A stretch of 64,000 nucleotides of DNA from Flectobacillus sp049240685 (GTDB lineage Bacteria > Bacteroidota > Bacteroidia > Cytophagales > Spirosomataceae): positions 1 to 64,000 of the forward strand of contig NZ_JBMLSD010000409.1 in the NCBI RefSeq assembly GCF_049240685.1, read 5' to 3'. How positions within the stretch are numbered: the stretch's first letter is position 1; each line of letters starts with the position of its first letter. The notes under the pieces are model-generated. The model was not told the DNA's origin and did no database searches. It worked only from the letters and a program-made list of their open reading frames with translations. Made by a program: the position numbers and the translations under genes. This document shows positions 44,957-54,746 of the stretch, one piece after another.

Positions 44957-46099
44957 ATGAAAAATTTACTTATGTCTACGATTATTTCTTGTATGGGATA
45001 TACCAACGATGTGTTGAGTGATGTACCGCCTCAAATTCAGTGGTCGGTATTACATTCATTGCCAGTAGCTAATGGACATACCAAACAAGCGGGTTTGGCT
45101 GGACCAATCGTTGGGGTATCTCAAAATGTGTTGATGATAGCTGGTGGAGCTAATTTTGAAGATGCTTTGCCTTGGGAGGGTGGAAAAAAGAAGTATTTCG
45201 ATGACATTTATGTATTACGCAAAGATACTAACAAGGCGCTTTTCTGGCATTCTCAAACTTTTCGACTGCCTCAAAAAATGGCTTATACGACCACCGTTCA
45301 GTCTTCTCAAGGGCTGATTTGCATCGGTGGCGAAGACCAAGAAGGTTATCGAAAAGAGGTTTTTGTTCTGAAATGGAATCCGCAAAAGGAACAACCAGCC
45401 ATAGAATCTTTACCTGATTTACCACAAGGAATTAGTAATGCGGCAGCCACCATTGTTCATGATTCGGATATTTATTTGGCTGGTGGCGAAACCCCAACGG
45501 GTGTTTCGAATCAGTTACTCAAATTGGATTTGAAACATATATCACTTGGTTGGCAACTCGTTGCAGAGCTTCCTGTGCGTCTTTCACATTCTTTACTGTT
45601 TAATCTCAACCATCAATTATATATAGTTGGCGGACGCCAAAGGCAAGCCAATGGCATAAGCGACTTTTACGATTCTTGCTATTCTTTTGATAGTCATAAA
45701 AAAGCTTGGACTGCAAAAAAATCTTTGCCTTATGCTATTTCGGCAGGAACTGGGGTTGTAGTAGGCAAAAATCAATGTATGTTATTTGGTGGAGATAAGG
45801 GCGAAACTTTTCATCAGGTAGAAATTTTGTTGGCACAAATCGCCCAAGAATCTGACCCTGAGAAGAAGGCTAAACTCATTGCTCAAAAAAATAATCTACA
45901 GGTCAATCACCCAGGTTTTAGTCGAGAAATATTACTGTTTGATTCCCAGAAAAATACATGGAAAAAGCTTGGCAAAATTCCTTTTTCTGTGCCAGTAACC
46001 ACTACGGCTATTACTTGGGATAACAAAGTCATTATTCCTTCAGGCGAAATAAAAGCAGGAGTAAGAAGTGTAGAAATATTAGTAGGAGAAATCAAATAG
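44957..46099 (+). CDS. nanM: N-acetylneuraminate epimerase (kelch-type mutarotase)
   Basis: This 380-aa kelch-repeat beta-propeller is of the cyclically permuted mutarotase family. Repeats include VLMIAGGANFEDALPWEGG, GLICIGGEDQEGY, DIYLAGGETPTG, QLYIVGGRQRQ and CMLFGGDKGE. NanM speeds interconversion of the alpha and beta anomers of sialic acid so that it can be used after sialidase release. The N-terminus is only weakly signal-like, so the compartment is unclear. The IS3-family element starts about 50 bases after its stop. Confidence 0.87.
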   Translation: MKNLLMSTIISCMGYTNDVLSDVPPQIQWSVLHSLPVANGHTKQAGLAGPIVGVSQNVLMIAGGANFEDALPWEGGKKKYFDDIYVLRKDTNKALFWHSQTFRLPQKMAYTTTVQSSQGLICIGGEDQEGYRKEVFVLKWNPQKEQPAIESLPDLPQGISNAAATIVHDSDIYLAGGETPTGVSNQLLKLDLKHISLGWQLVAELPVRLSHSLLFNLNHQLYIVGGRQRQANGISDFYDSCYSFDSHKKAWTAKKSLPYAISAGTGVVVGKNQCMLFGGDKGETFHQVEILLAQIAQESDPEKKAKLIAQKNNLQVNHPGFSREILLFDSQKNTWKKLGKIPFSVPVTTTAITWDNKVIIPSGEIKAGVRSVEILVGEIK

Positions 46100-46191
46100 G
46101 GTTTTAGAAGAGGTATTTGTTAGTGATGAGTTATGAATTGTGAGTTGTGAGTTGTCCTTGCCTAAAATAGGTTGCCCTCAAAAATCAACTA

Positions 46192-46587
46192 ATGATGGCA
46201 ACTTCAAAATCTAAAACTGGGAAAAGTACAAAATACGAGATTCGTCAAAGTCGTATTTTCAGTGAGTCGTTCAAACGAGAAAAAGTCGAAGACATTCTCA
46301 ACAAAAGGATTAGTATCATCGAATTTTGTAAATTGTGGGATGTAAGTAGCACAAGCGTTTATCGCTGGATTTACCAATATTCTCCCCACTACAAAAAAGG
46401 AACTAAGATGATTGTACAACAAGATTCCGAAGAGGCTAAAACCCAGGAGCTACTCAAAAAAGTAGCTGAACTTGAGCGTATCCTTGGGCAAAAACAAATG
46501 GAAATTGACTATCAGTCAAAGCTCATTGAGATTGCCTCAAAGGAACTCGACATCGACCTAAAAAAAAGTTTCAAACCGACACTTTAG
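46192..46587 (+). CDS. IS3-family transposase OrfA
   Basis: This 131-aa protein has a helix-turn-helix (ISIIEFCKLWDVSSTSVYRWIY) and a leucine-zipper-like C-terminal helix (ELLKKVAELERILGQKQMEIDY). Near its end an A8 run (46560-46567) is a slippery site. A -1 shift there would join the frame to orfB, as is usual in IS3 elements. Confidence 0.88.
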   Translation: MMATSKSKTGKSTKYEIRQSRIFSESFKREKVEDILNKRISIIEFCKLWDVSSTSVYRWIYQYSPHYKKGTKMIVQQDSEEAKTQELLKKVAELERILGQKQMEIDYQSKLIEIASKELDIDLKKSFKPTL

Positions 46588-46625
46588 AGTACTTTCGCCA
46601 AAATATTACCCAACATTCTTACCAA

Positions 46626-47527
46626 ATGAAGCATTTATATGCGCTTTGTGGTATTTCCAAACAAGGACATTATCAAATGCTCCGCAGAATCGAAGAATGG
46701 AAGGTAAAAGAAAGTCTTTATGTGGGCTTGATGCTCCAAATTAGGGAGATTCACCCTGCTATGGGTCTGAGAACCATGTATGACTATTATCGACCAGAAG
46801 GAATCGGACGAGATGCCTTTATCAGCATCGGACTCTACTATGGCTTTAGGGTAAAAGCCTATAGAAACCTCTGTAGGACTACTTTTTCAAGTCCTTACAG
46901 TCGTTATAAAAACCTTTTGGTTGATAAAGTCCTCACAGACATTAACCAACTCTGGACGAGTGATATTACCTATTTTAAAGTAAATGATCGGTTTTACTAC
47001 ATCGTTTTTGTCTTAGATGTTTACTCGCGTTTTATCGTTGGATATTCTCTTGCAGATAATATGAGAGCAGAAAACAACATCATTGCTTTAAAAATGGCAT
47101 TGAAAACTCGGAAACAGAATAAGTTCAAGCATGAGCTTATTCATCATTCAGACAGAGGAAGTCAATACATCAGCGAAGCCTATGTCAGCCTTTTGAATGA
47201 GGCTGAAATTAGCATCAGTATGTGTAATGAGGTCTATGAAAATGCGCGGGGACGCCTAGTCACGTTGAAAGAGTGAATGGCACGATTAAAAATCAGTATC
47301 TGATTTATAAAAATATTACAAATTTTGACGAATTAGCCACTGAGCTTAAAAAAGCAGTTCACACATACAACCATCAAAGACCACACGCAGCCCTGAAAGG
47401 ACTAACACCTTTTGCGTTTGAACAGTACATCAAAGAACTAAACAATGAAAACAAACCTAATTTACCCATTTGGACATGTGATTATTCAAAAAACACAAAC
47501 CCAAATCAAACTATTTTACAATTTTGA
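46626..47527 (+). pseudogene. IS3-family transposase OrfB, broken by a 14-bp insertion
   Basis: The frame has the integrase core: LWTSDITYFKV (first Asp), LDVYSRFIVGYS (second Asp), HHSDRGSQYIS, and then YENA. Here 14 extra bases (47247-47260) shift the frame. The coding sense resumes as HVERVNGTIKNQYL, which contains the third catalytic residue, Glu, and ends ...NPNQTILQF at 47527. Without the 14 bases the sequence reads NAHVERVNG, as in intact relatives. The product as it stands lacks the catalytic Glu. Confidence 0.9.
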
Positions 47528-47797
47528 TTAATTTAACTTGGCTAAAACTCAGGGCAACCTATTTTAGGCAAGGACAAATTTTTAAATTAGTACTGTACGA
47601 AGGTTGAGCTTTATCATTAGAATAAAATTGGTGTAGCGGTAACTCTTGCAGTTACCTCATTCAAAATATAAAATATTTGTAAACAAAAGTTGACGCAAAG
47701 AACTCAGCACTCATACTTAATTCGTTTGTTCAGTTTTTCATAAAACACAATACCAAAGCTGATATCCGCAATCAGAAATCCAAAATCAATAATCAAA

Positions 47798-49018
47798 ATG
47801 TTATCGAATTCCAAAAACTATAAATGGCTTGTTGTAGCGCTACTTTGGGTGGTAGCATTGCTCAACTATCTCGACCGACAGATGCTTTCGACCATGAAAG
47901 CAAGTATGCAGGTATCGATTGTTGAGCTTCAGACTGCTACAAATTTTGGGCAATTAATGGCCATTTTTCTTTGGATATATGGGCTTATGAGTCCTATCTC
48001 AGGATTGGCTGCCGACCGTATTAATCGCAAATGGATTATTGTCAGTAGCTTGTTTGTATGGTCTGCTGTGACATTATTGATGGGTTTTGCTCAAAATTTT
48101 CCTCAATTATTGGCTCTTCGGGCATTGATGGGCTTTAGCGAATCGTTGTATATTCCTGCCGCTTTGTCACTTATCGCCGATTACCATGACTCCAAAAGCC
48201 GTTCAATTGCCATTGGCATTCACATGACGGGCTTGTATATAGGTCAATCGCTTGGTGGATTTGGAGCAACGATTGCGGCATCTTTTTCATGGCAGGCAAC
48301 TTTTCAATTATTTGGTTTTGTCGGTGTGGGATACGCCCTTTTACTAATGGTTTTATTAAAAGAAAATCGAAAAAAAGTAGAAGAGAGTAGTGTTGAATTG
48401 TCAGAAAATCAGATAGTTAATAATTTGAAAAGCTTGTTTGGGAATACCGCTTTTATCTTGTTATTACTTTATTTTACGATTCCTAGTTTGTCAGGCTGGG
48501 GTATCAAAAATTGGCTTCCTACGCTATTTTCTCAAAGTCTCAATATTGATATGGCTCAGGCTGGTCCGCTGTCTACCATCACTATGGCTTTTTCCTCTTT
48601 AGTTGGCGTTCTTGCGGGGGGATATTTATCTGATCGATGGATACAAACGCATATTCGAGGACGAATTTTTGTGAGTGCTATTGGTTTGGGACTCACGATT
48701 CCTGCCTTGTTTTTACTCGGTTTTGGTACGGAAGTTTGGCATTTGGTAGGAGCTGCTATCTGTTTTGGGTTAGGATATGGCATGTTCGACGCCAACAATA
48801 TGCCTATTCTTTGTCAAATCGTTTCCGAAAAACAACGCGGTACTGCCTACGGACTTATGAATATGTGTGGGGTATTCGCAGGAGCATTGATTACCAATAT
48901 TCTAGGAAAATCTACCGACCAAGGAAATCTAGGATATGATTTAGCGAGTTTGGGAGGCTTAGTTTTTATCGCTTTAGGGATTTTTCTAGCATTAATAAAA
49001 CCCAAAATAGCAAAGTGA
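47798..49018 (+). CDS. MFS transporter, probable sialic-acid permease
   Basis: This 406-aa protein has about 12 membrane helices. It starts with WLVVALLWVVALLNYLDRQMLST and has the loop motif GLAADRINRKWIIV after helix 2. The ACS-type pattern resembles sugar-acid and sialic-acid permeases found in Bacteroidota nan clusters. It would carry sialic acid from periplasm to cytoplasm by proton symport. Position supports this, but the substrate is not proven by sequence. Confidence 0.82.
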   Translation: MLSNSKNYKWLVVALLWVVALLNYLDRQMLSTMKASMQVSIVELQTATNFGQLMAIFLWIYGLMSPISGLAADRINRKWIIVSSLFVWSAVTLLMGFAQNFPQLLALRALMGFSESLYIPAALSLIADYHDSKSRSIAIGIHMTGLYIGQSLGGFGATIAASFSWQATFQLFGFVGVGYALLLMVLLKENRKKVEESSVELSENQIVNNLKSLFGNTAFILLLLYFTIPSLSGWGIKNWLPTLFSQSLNIDMAQAGPLSTITMAFSSLVGVLAGGYLSDRWIQTHIRGRIFVSAIGLGLTIPALFLLGFGTEVWHLVGAAICFGLGYGMFDANNMPILCQIVSEKQRGTAYGLMNMCGVFAGALITNILGKSTDQGNLGYDLASLGGLVFIALGIFLALIKPKIAK

Positions 49019-49131
49019 AAATTGGATAGTTATGGACAAAGGGAAGAGCGGTTGATTACCTGATGTGTACATGCTTCATCAAGGTAAGGCTCTCCCTTTT
49101 CTTTCAATTTCTAAAAAATATACAATCCAAA

Positions 49132-50316
49132 ATGAACATCCAACGACTTACAACATTAAGAGATTTTTATCAAAAACAATTACTAGAAGATACCATACCC
49201 TTTTGGTTTCCTCGAAGTATAGATTGGGAATATGGCGGTTATCTGCTCATGAGAGATCAAGATGGATCGCTCATCGACGATGATAAAGCCGTTTGGATTC
49301 AGGGACGAGCCGCTTGGACACTTTCGACTTTGGTAAATACTTTTGGCGAAAATGAAATGTGGCTCAATGGTGCCAAAAACGGGATAGATTTTCTGAACAA
49401 ACATTGCTTTGATACCGACGGACAGATGTTTTTTCATGTAACTCGGCAAGGCGAAGGTATTAGAAAACGTCGTTACTATTTCTCTGAAACTTTTGCTGTA
49501 ATTGCTCACGCTGCTTATGCCAAAGCATCGGGTGATGAGGCTGCGGCTCAAAAAGCTCGTGAGTTATTTGGTAAATGTTTGGAGTACGCTACCAATCCAA
49601 CCTTACTACCAGCAAAGTTTACGAATACGCGCCCAACACGAGGTATAGGTGTGCCGATGATTATGATGAATACCGCCCAGCAACTTCGTGAAACCATTGG
49701 TGATGAACGCTGTGATGTTTGGATTGAAACTTGGATTCAGCAAATAGAACAGTATTTTGTCAAAGACGATATTCGCTGTGTGATGGAAAGTGTGGCGCTC
49801 GATGGCAGTATTATCGACCATATCGACGGGCGTACTCTCAACCCTGGACATGCGATTGAAGGCGCTTGGTTTATTTTGCACGAAGCTCAATACCGTAACA
49901 ACGACCCACATCTGATTGAATTAGGTTGTAAAATGCTCGATTATATGTGGGAAAGAGGTTGGGATAAAGAACATGGTGGTATTTTGTATTTTAGAGATGT
50001 TTACGACAAACCTGTACAAGAATATTGGCAAGATATGAAGTTTTGGTGGCCACATAACGAAACTATTATTGCCACTTTACTGGCGTACTTGATGACAGGA
50101 AATGAAAAATACGCACAGTGGCATCAAATGGTACATGACTATGCCTACCAGCACTTTCATGACCCTATTAATGGTGAATGGTTTGGGTATTTGCATCGTG
50201 ATGGAAGTCTTGCGCAAACTGCCAAGGGTAATTTGTTTAAAGGGCCTTTTCATTTACCTCGCCAAGAATGGTATTGTTATAAAATTTTGAATGAGTTTTT
50301 AGAAAAAAGAGGATAG
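49132..50316 (+). CDS. N-acylglucosamine 2-epimerase (AGE family)
   Basis: This 394-aa (alpha/alpha)6-barrel enzyme has WEYGGYLLMRDQDG, KAVWIQGRAAWTLS, RYYFSETFAVIAHAAYA, NPGHAIEGAWFI and WWPHNETIIATLLAY, which carry the conserved His and Arg residues of the family. It converts ManNAc, the NanA product, to GlcNAc. This replaces the ManNAc kinase route, as in Bacteroides. I use the ATG at 49132. The upstream ATG at 49063 would add 23 residues without family likeness. Confidence 0.88.
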   Translation: MNIQRLTTLRDFYQKQLLEDTIPFWFPRSIDWEYGGYLLMRDQDGSLIDDDKAVWIQGRAAWTLSTLVNTFGENEMWLNGAKNGIDFLNKHCFDTDGQMFFHVTRQGEGIRKRRYYFSETFAVIAHAAYAKASGDEAAAQKARELFGKCLEYATNPTLLPAKFTNTRPTRGIGVPMIMMNTAQQLRETIGDERCDVWIETWIQQIEQYFVKDDIRCVMESVALDGSIIDHIDGRTLNPGHAIEGAWFILHEAQYRNNDPHLIELGCKMLDYMWERGWDKEHGGILYFRDVYDKPVQEYWQDMKFWWPHNETIIATLLAYLMTGNEKYAQWHQMVHDYAYQHFHDPINGEWFGYLHRDGSLAQTAKGNLFKGPFHLPRQEWYCYKILNEFLEKRG

Positions 50317-50346
50317 AATATCAGCGTTAGATATTTAACTATAACT

Positions 50347-51501
50347 ATGAAAAAAATACTAGTAATCATTCTAAGTGTCTTGTTGACAAGTCAATTGTGG
50401 GCACAAGTGCCTGTTTTTACCTCAGGACAAGAGGGGCATAAATCTTTTAGAATACCTGCCATAATCGGTTTACCTTCGGGCGAATTATTGGCTTTTGCCG
50501 AGGGAAGAGTCAACGGAAGTGGCGATTTTGGCGATATTAATATTGTCCTGAAACGTAGCAAAGACCAAGGAAAAACATGGGGTAATATCGAAGTTGCTAT
50601 CAATTATGGTTCTCTTCAAGCGGGTAATCCTGCGCCAGTCGTTGACCTTACCGACCCAAAGTATCCGCAAGGACGTATTTTCTTGTTTTATAATACTGGA
50701 AATAACCACGAAGGTGAAATTCGGAAAGGCCATGGAATTAGAGAAGTTTGGTTTGTGACCTCTGTTGATGCAGGTCACACGTGGTCGAAGCCTCAGAATA
50801 TCACCACGCAAGTACATAGACCTAACCAACCGAAGATTAATCCTGCCTATCAGTTTCAGGAAGATTGGCGTTCGTATGCCAATACGCCTGGGCATGCTAC
50901 ACAGTTTTTGAAGGGCAAATACAAAGGGCGCATCTTTGTGGCTGCCAATCACTCGCAGGGCGAACCACAGGCTCATTTTGTAGATTATTTTGCGCACGGG
51001 TTTTATAGCGATGACCATGGAAAAACTTTTCATTTGAGCGAAACCATCAACATTGCAGGAGGGAATGAAGCTACAGCAGCTCCTTTGTCAGGCAATAAAT
51101 TGATGTTTAATGCTCGTAATCAAAAAGGAGATATTCGTCAGCGAATTGTAGCGATTAGTAACGATGGTGGACAACATTGGCACGATACCTATTTTGACCC
51201 AAACCTTCCAGATCCTGTATGTCAAGGAAGTATTCTGAGTTTTACAGAAGGTAAAAAGACGATTCTTGCTTTTTGTAATGCCGCAGATACCAAAAATAGA
51301 GATAACCTCACTTTAAGAATTAGTTATGACGAAGGAAAAACGTGGGTGAAAAATTGGGTTATCGACAAAGCCGAAGCAGGGCATTCACGCGACAATGTCG
51401 CCTATTCGGATATTGTGCAAGTGGGAAAAGACCAAATTGGAATTTTGTATGAAAAAGACAATTACAAACAAATCATTTTTCATACTGTGTCATGGAAGTA
51501 A
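50347..51501 (+). CDS. nanH: Exo-alpha-sialidase (GH33)
   Basis: This 384-aa secreted enzyme has a signal peptide (1-20, ending LWAQ). It has FRIP at 34-37 with the catalytic Arg, and five Asp-box-like motifs (SKDQGKTW, SVDAGHTW, SDDHGKTF, SNDGGQHW, SYDEGKTW) that mark the six-bladed propeller. The C-terminal NVAYSDIVQ carries the expected nucleophile Tyr. It releases terminal sialic acid from glycans outside the cytoplasm. It is a single-domain form without a carbohydrate-binding module. Confidence 0.93.
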   Translation: MKKILVIILSVLLTSQLWAQVPVFTSGQEGHKSFRIPAIIGLPSGELLAFAEGRVNGSGDFGDINIVLKRSKDQGKTWGNIEVAINYGSLQAGNPAPVVDLTDPKYPQGRIFLFYNTGNNHEGEIRKGHGIREVWFVTSVDAGHTWSKPQNITTQVHRPNQPKINPAYQFQEDWRSYANTPGHATQFLKGKYKGRIFVAANHSQGEPQAHFVDYFAHGFYSDDHGKTFHLSETINIAGGNEATAAPLSGNKLMFNARNQKGDIRQRIVAISNDGGQHWHDTYFDPNLPDPVCQGSILSFTEGKKTILAFCNAADTKNRDNLTLRISYDEGKTWVKNWVIDKAEAGHSRDNVAYSDIVQVGKDQIGILYEKDNYKQIIFHTVSWK

Positions 51502-51565
51502 AAGTGATTGGCAAAATCCCGTGAAATGGATGTTTACAGTTTTGCCATTTTTTGAGTAATCAATC

Positions 51566-53098
51566 ATGAAAAAATATCTTTTTACCAAATTGCTGTGCTT
51601 GAGTCAATTGGCGCAAGCACAGCTTGAATTACCCGCTATTTTTAGCGATAATATGGTATTGCAGCAGAAAATGGCTATTCCTGTTTGGGGAAAATCATGT
51701 CGAGCTTGTGAGGTGAACGTTTCGTTTGATGGTTTTTCCCTAAAAACTAAAACAGATAAGAATGGTCATTGGAAAGCCAATATGCCTGCTCATACTGCGG
51801 GTGGTCCTTTTCAATTACTGGTTACCTCTCAAAAGCAGCGACTAGTTTTTCAAAATATTCTAGTGGGCGAAGTGTGGCTTTGTGCTGGTCAGTCCAATAT
51901 GGAATTTCGTTTGGAACAAACCAAAAATGCTAAACAAGAAATATCTCAAGCAGATAATGTTCAAATTCGATTGTTTCGCATGACACCCCGTGCTGCGGCT
52001 CGTCCCTTGGCTAAGGTGGTATTTAGTGATAGTCTTTTGTCTGATTTACAAGCAGGTAAGTTTTATGAGCCTACGAACTGGCAACTATGTACGCCCGAAA
52101 CGGCTGCTAAATTTTCAGCGGTGGGTTATTATTTTGGTAAACAATTACAGCAAAAGCTCAATGTACCAATTGGGCTAATTTGTAATGCCGTTGGCGGTAC
52201 TACTACCCAAGCTTATATCGATTCGGCAAGTTTGGCTTCGCATCCTCAATTACAGCAGTTTGTGGAGAAAGATTGGTTACAAAAAGCCCAAGATATTCAT
52301 CCTTGGGTATTGGAGAGAAGCAATGAAAATTTGGCTCTTGTGTTACAAGATGCTACGCCCAATCGTAAATTATTACATCCATTTGCAGGTTCTTTTTTGT
52401 TTAATAATGGCATAAAACCTCTAGCGCCCTTTGCCATCAAAGGCGTGATTTGGTATCAGGGTGAATCCAATGCCACACATCCCGAAATTCACAAGCCTTT
52501 GTTTGAGGCTTTGGTAAAAAGCTGGCGAAAAACATGGAATCAAGGGGATTTTCCTATTTATACAGTCCAGCTTCCTGCTATTGCTAATCGTTCTGGTTGG
52601 CCTGCTTTTCGTGCAAGTCAGTTTGAGTTGAGTCAAAAAATCAACAACGTTGGAATGGTTGTGAGCATCGACACAGGGGATTCCTTGGATGTTCACCCGA
52701 CTGATAAAAAGCCTATTGGCGAGCGACTGAGTTTATTAGTTTTGGCCAAAACCTATCAGTTATCCCTTGATTATTCAGGACCTATTTTTAAAGAATATCA
52801 GCAAAAAGGAAATACTATTGAACTTAGTTTTGACTTTGCTAGACAACTGCAAACCAGTGATGGATTAAATCCCAGAGGCTTTATCTTACAAGGATTTAAT
52901 CTAGGAGGAACAGAAGCATCTTTCTTTTATCCTGAAAAAATAACGCTCTTTTCTGATAAAATAATCCTTACCTTGCCTTCGGATAAACAGGTTACCCAAA
53001 TCAATTATGCATGGCTTCCTAATCCAAAATGTAATATTGTCAACGAGGCTAATTTACCATTGATGCCATTTAAAATAGAATTAAATGGGAATTTTTAA
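51566..53098 (+). CDS. Sialate O-acetylesterase
   Basis: This 510-aa secreted protein has a signal peptide (about 1-18), then LPAIFSDNMVLQQKMAIPVWG and the SGNH serine motif CAGQSNMEFRL near 112. Further motifs are ICNAVGGTTTQAYI and IWYQGESNA, and a late DSLDVHPTDKKPIGERLS supplies the Asp-His pair. It removes O-acetyl groups from sialic acids so that sialidase and NanA can act. Confidence 0.9.
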   Translation: MKKYLFTKLLCLSQLAQAQLELPAIFSDNMVLQQKMAIPVWGKSCRACEVNVSFDGFSLKTKTDKNGHWKANMPAHTAGGPFQLLVTSQKQRLVFQNILVGEVWLCAGQSNMEFRLEQTKNAKQEISQADNVQIRLFRMTPRAAARPLAKVVFSDSLLSDLQAGKFYEPTNWQLCTPETAAKFSAVGYYFGKQLQQKLNVPIGLICNAVGGTTTQAYIDSASLASHPQLQQFVEKDWLQKAQDIHPWVLERSNENLALVLQDATPNRKLLHPFAGSFLFNNGIKPLAPFAIKGVIWYQGESNATHPEIHKPLFEALVKSWRKTWNQGDFPIYTVQLPAIANRSGWPAFRASQFELSQKINNVGMVVSIDTGDSLDVHPTDKKPIGERLSLLVLAKTYQLSLDYSGPIFKEYQQKGNTIELSFDFARQLQTSDGLNPRGFILQGFNLGGTEASFFYPEKITLFSDKIILTLPSDKQVTQINYAWLPNPKCNIVNEANLPLMPFKIELNGNF

Positions 53099-53139
53099 AA
53101 CGGATTTTACGATAAACGAACATATTTAACATTTCATCT

Positions 53140-53823
53140 ATGAAAATCAGATTTGCAATAGGCTGTGTATTCGGCCTATTTTTTGCCTTTATGGCACAGG
53201 CTCAACAAGTAAAGTATCGTTTTCCAGATTCTTTATTTTCAACCTATTACCATCAAAGAGTAGCTCTTTTTAAAGTTTTGCCCAAAACCTCAAAAGATAT
53301 CATTATGTTGGGCAATAGTATTACCGACGGCGGAGAATGGGCTGAAATGTTTCAAAATCCTCATATTAAAAACAGAGGTATCAGTGGCGATATTAGCGCA
53401 GGAGTATTGAACAGGATCGATGAAGTAGCTGAAAGAAAGCCAGCCAAAGTATTTTTGTTAATAGGCACAAATGATTTGGCAAGAGGTATTTCACCTGATA
53501 GTGTGGCCAAAAATATTCGTCAGATTGTGGCAATTTTGCATGAAACATCGCCTAAAACGCAGATTTTTGTACAAAGTATTTTTCCTGTGAATGAATCTTT
53601 CAAGAAATTCGGGGGGCATACTAGCAAAAAAGCTGAAATCATTCAAGTAAATCAGTCTTTGAAAAGTTTGAGCGAATCAATACCATTTGTCTACGTTGAT
53701 GTATATACAAGTTTGGTAGACGAAACAGGTCGCATGAATCCAAAATTTACCAATGATGGACTTCATTTGTTAGGAGAGGGATATTTAGCATGGAAAAAAG
53801 TGATAGAAAAGTATCTCAAGTAG
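53140..53823 (+). CDS. Secreted SGNH/GDSL hydrolase
   Basis: This 227-aa protein has a signal peptide (1-21, ending AQAQ). Family blocks are MLGNSITDGGEW (Ser), GISGDISAG (Gly), LLIGTNDLARG (Asn) and NDGLHLLGEGYLAW (Asp and His). It resembles the PAF-acetylhydrolase-like esterases often paired with sialate esterases. Deacetylation of sialoglycans is likely from context. Confidence 0.85.
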   Translation: MKIRFAIGCVFGLFFAFMAQAQQVKYRFPDSLFSTYYHQRVALFKVLPKTSKDIIMLGNSITDGGEWAEMFQNPHIKNRGISGDISAGVLNRIDEVAERKPAKVFLLIGTNDLARGISPDSVAKNIRQIVAILHETSPKTQIFVQSIFPVNESFKKFGGHTSKKAEIIQVNQSLKSLSESIPFVYVDVYTSLVDETGRMNPKFTNDGLHLLGEGYLAWKKVIEKYLK

Positions 53824-53845
53824 AAATTAATAATAGCTCATTTAT

Positions 53846-54487
53846 ATGTTGTCCGAAGAGAAAATTTATAACTATCTAAATAAACGTTGTGTACCTCAAC
53901 ATCCCGATTTTATATTGGTATTGGGAAGCAGTGATATGCGTGTACCGAAGTTTGCGGCTGAATATTTTTTACAAAATCCTGTAAGTTATATCGTCGTTTC
54001 AGGTGGTTTGGGAAAAGTCACCAATGAAATCTGGACGGAGACAGAAGCACAAAAGTTTTCCCAAGTCATGATAGATTTGGGCGTTCCATCTGAGAAAATT
54101 TATTTAGAAGAAAAGGCCTCTAACACAGGTGAAAATATACTTTTTTCCAAAAAAATTATCGAACAATATGACTTACCGTATCGTGAAGGTTTATTAATAG
54201 CCAAACCTTATATGACTCGCCGAGCTTATAATACTGCTTCCCAACAGTGGACTGAGGTAAAATGGTCGACCGCAGCCGAACCACTGACTTATCATGAATA
54301 TTTAGAATTGGTAGACGATCAAGAAACCTTTATTCACTTGATTGTCGGTGATTTGCAACGTATAAAAGTATATGGAGAATTGGGCTTTCAAATTCCAGAA
54401 CAAGTTCCTGAAGATGTTTGGTCTGCATTTGAAGAGTTAGTCAAAAGAGGGTATAATCGATATGTTTTCCGTCAAGAAAGTAGGTGA
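53846..54487 (+). CDS. YdcF/DUF218-family protein
   Basis: This 213-aa protein has DFILVLGSSDMRVPKFAAEYFL, IVVSGGLGKVT, ASNTGENILFSKKII and LLIAKPYMTRRAYNTASQQW, the pattern of YdcF-like DUF218 proteins. The substrate is unknown; such proteins are found in nan clusters. It follows the SGNH gene closely and is likely last in the transcript. Confidence 0.8.
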   Translation: MLSEEKIYNYLNKRCVPQHPDFILVLGSSDMRVPKFAAEYFLQNPVSYIVVSGGLGKVTNEIWTETEAQKFSQVMIDLGVPSEKIYLEEKASNTGENILFSKKIIEQYDLPYREGLLIAKPYMTRRAYNTASQQWTEVKWSTAAEPLTYHEYLELVDDQETFIHLIVGDLQRIKVYGELGFQIPEQVPEDVWSAFEELVKRGYNRYVFRQESR

Positions 54488-54746
54488 ATTATGTAACATT
54501 ACTACCAAACTTCACCAGTAATGGAATGACAATAAAGTGGTTAGTCTCTTTTCCTTTTCTGATGACTTTATCGAAAACTGCTTTTACTTTTTGACTCCTA
54601 CTGCAAGACAGATTGGATTAAAGTCGAGTTCTCTTGAAATATCGCTGAATGAAAAGCTCAAATCGGCATCGATTCGTTTCTTAATAAGCCAAGAGTGAGA
54701 ATTTTGGTTATTAGAAATTTGTAGAATAAAATATAATGGCTATGGC
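54488..54746. other. Non-coding scar between the nan cluster and the LytTR gene
   Basis: I see no intact gene here. A short minus-strand open stretch (about 54590-54700, reading ISRELDFNPICLAVGVKK at its end) could be the tail of a lost gene. The plus strand becomes Piwi-like only from about 54720. The stretch looks like a junction left by deletions. Confidence 0.4.

Larger units (their letters stand above)
46152..47577 (+). mobile_element. IS3-family insertion sequence, inactivated
   Basis: Perfect 27-bp terminal inverted repeats lie at 46152-46178 and 47551-47577 (outer end TTGTCCTTGCC). It carries orfA and a broken orfB. No clear target duplication is visible. It separates nanM from the transporter gene, so the nan genes are no longer one uninterrupted transcript unless transcription passes through. 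A run of GAGTTGTGA-like units lies just before the left end. Confidence 0.92.

Noticed and set aside
46124..46154. GAGTTGTGA-like repeats before the IS3 element as a target or regulatory array
   Set aside because: The units are short and irregular and look like simple sequence; no function can be supported.
48637..48939. Alternate-frame protein inside the MFS gene
   Set aside because: It overlaps a clear transporter gene completely and shows no recognisable domain.
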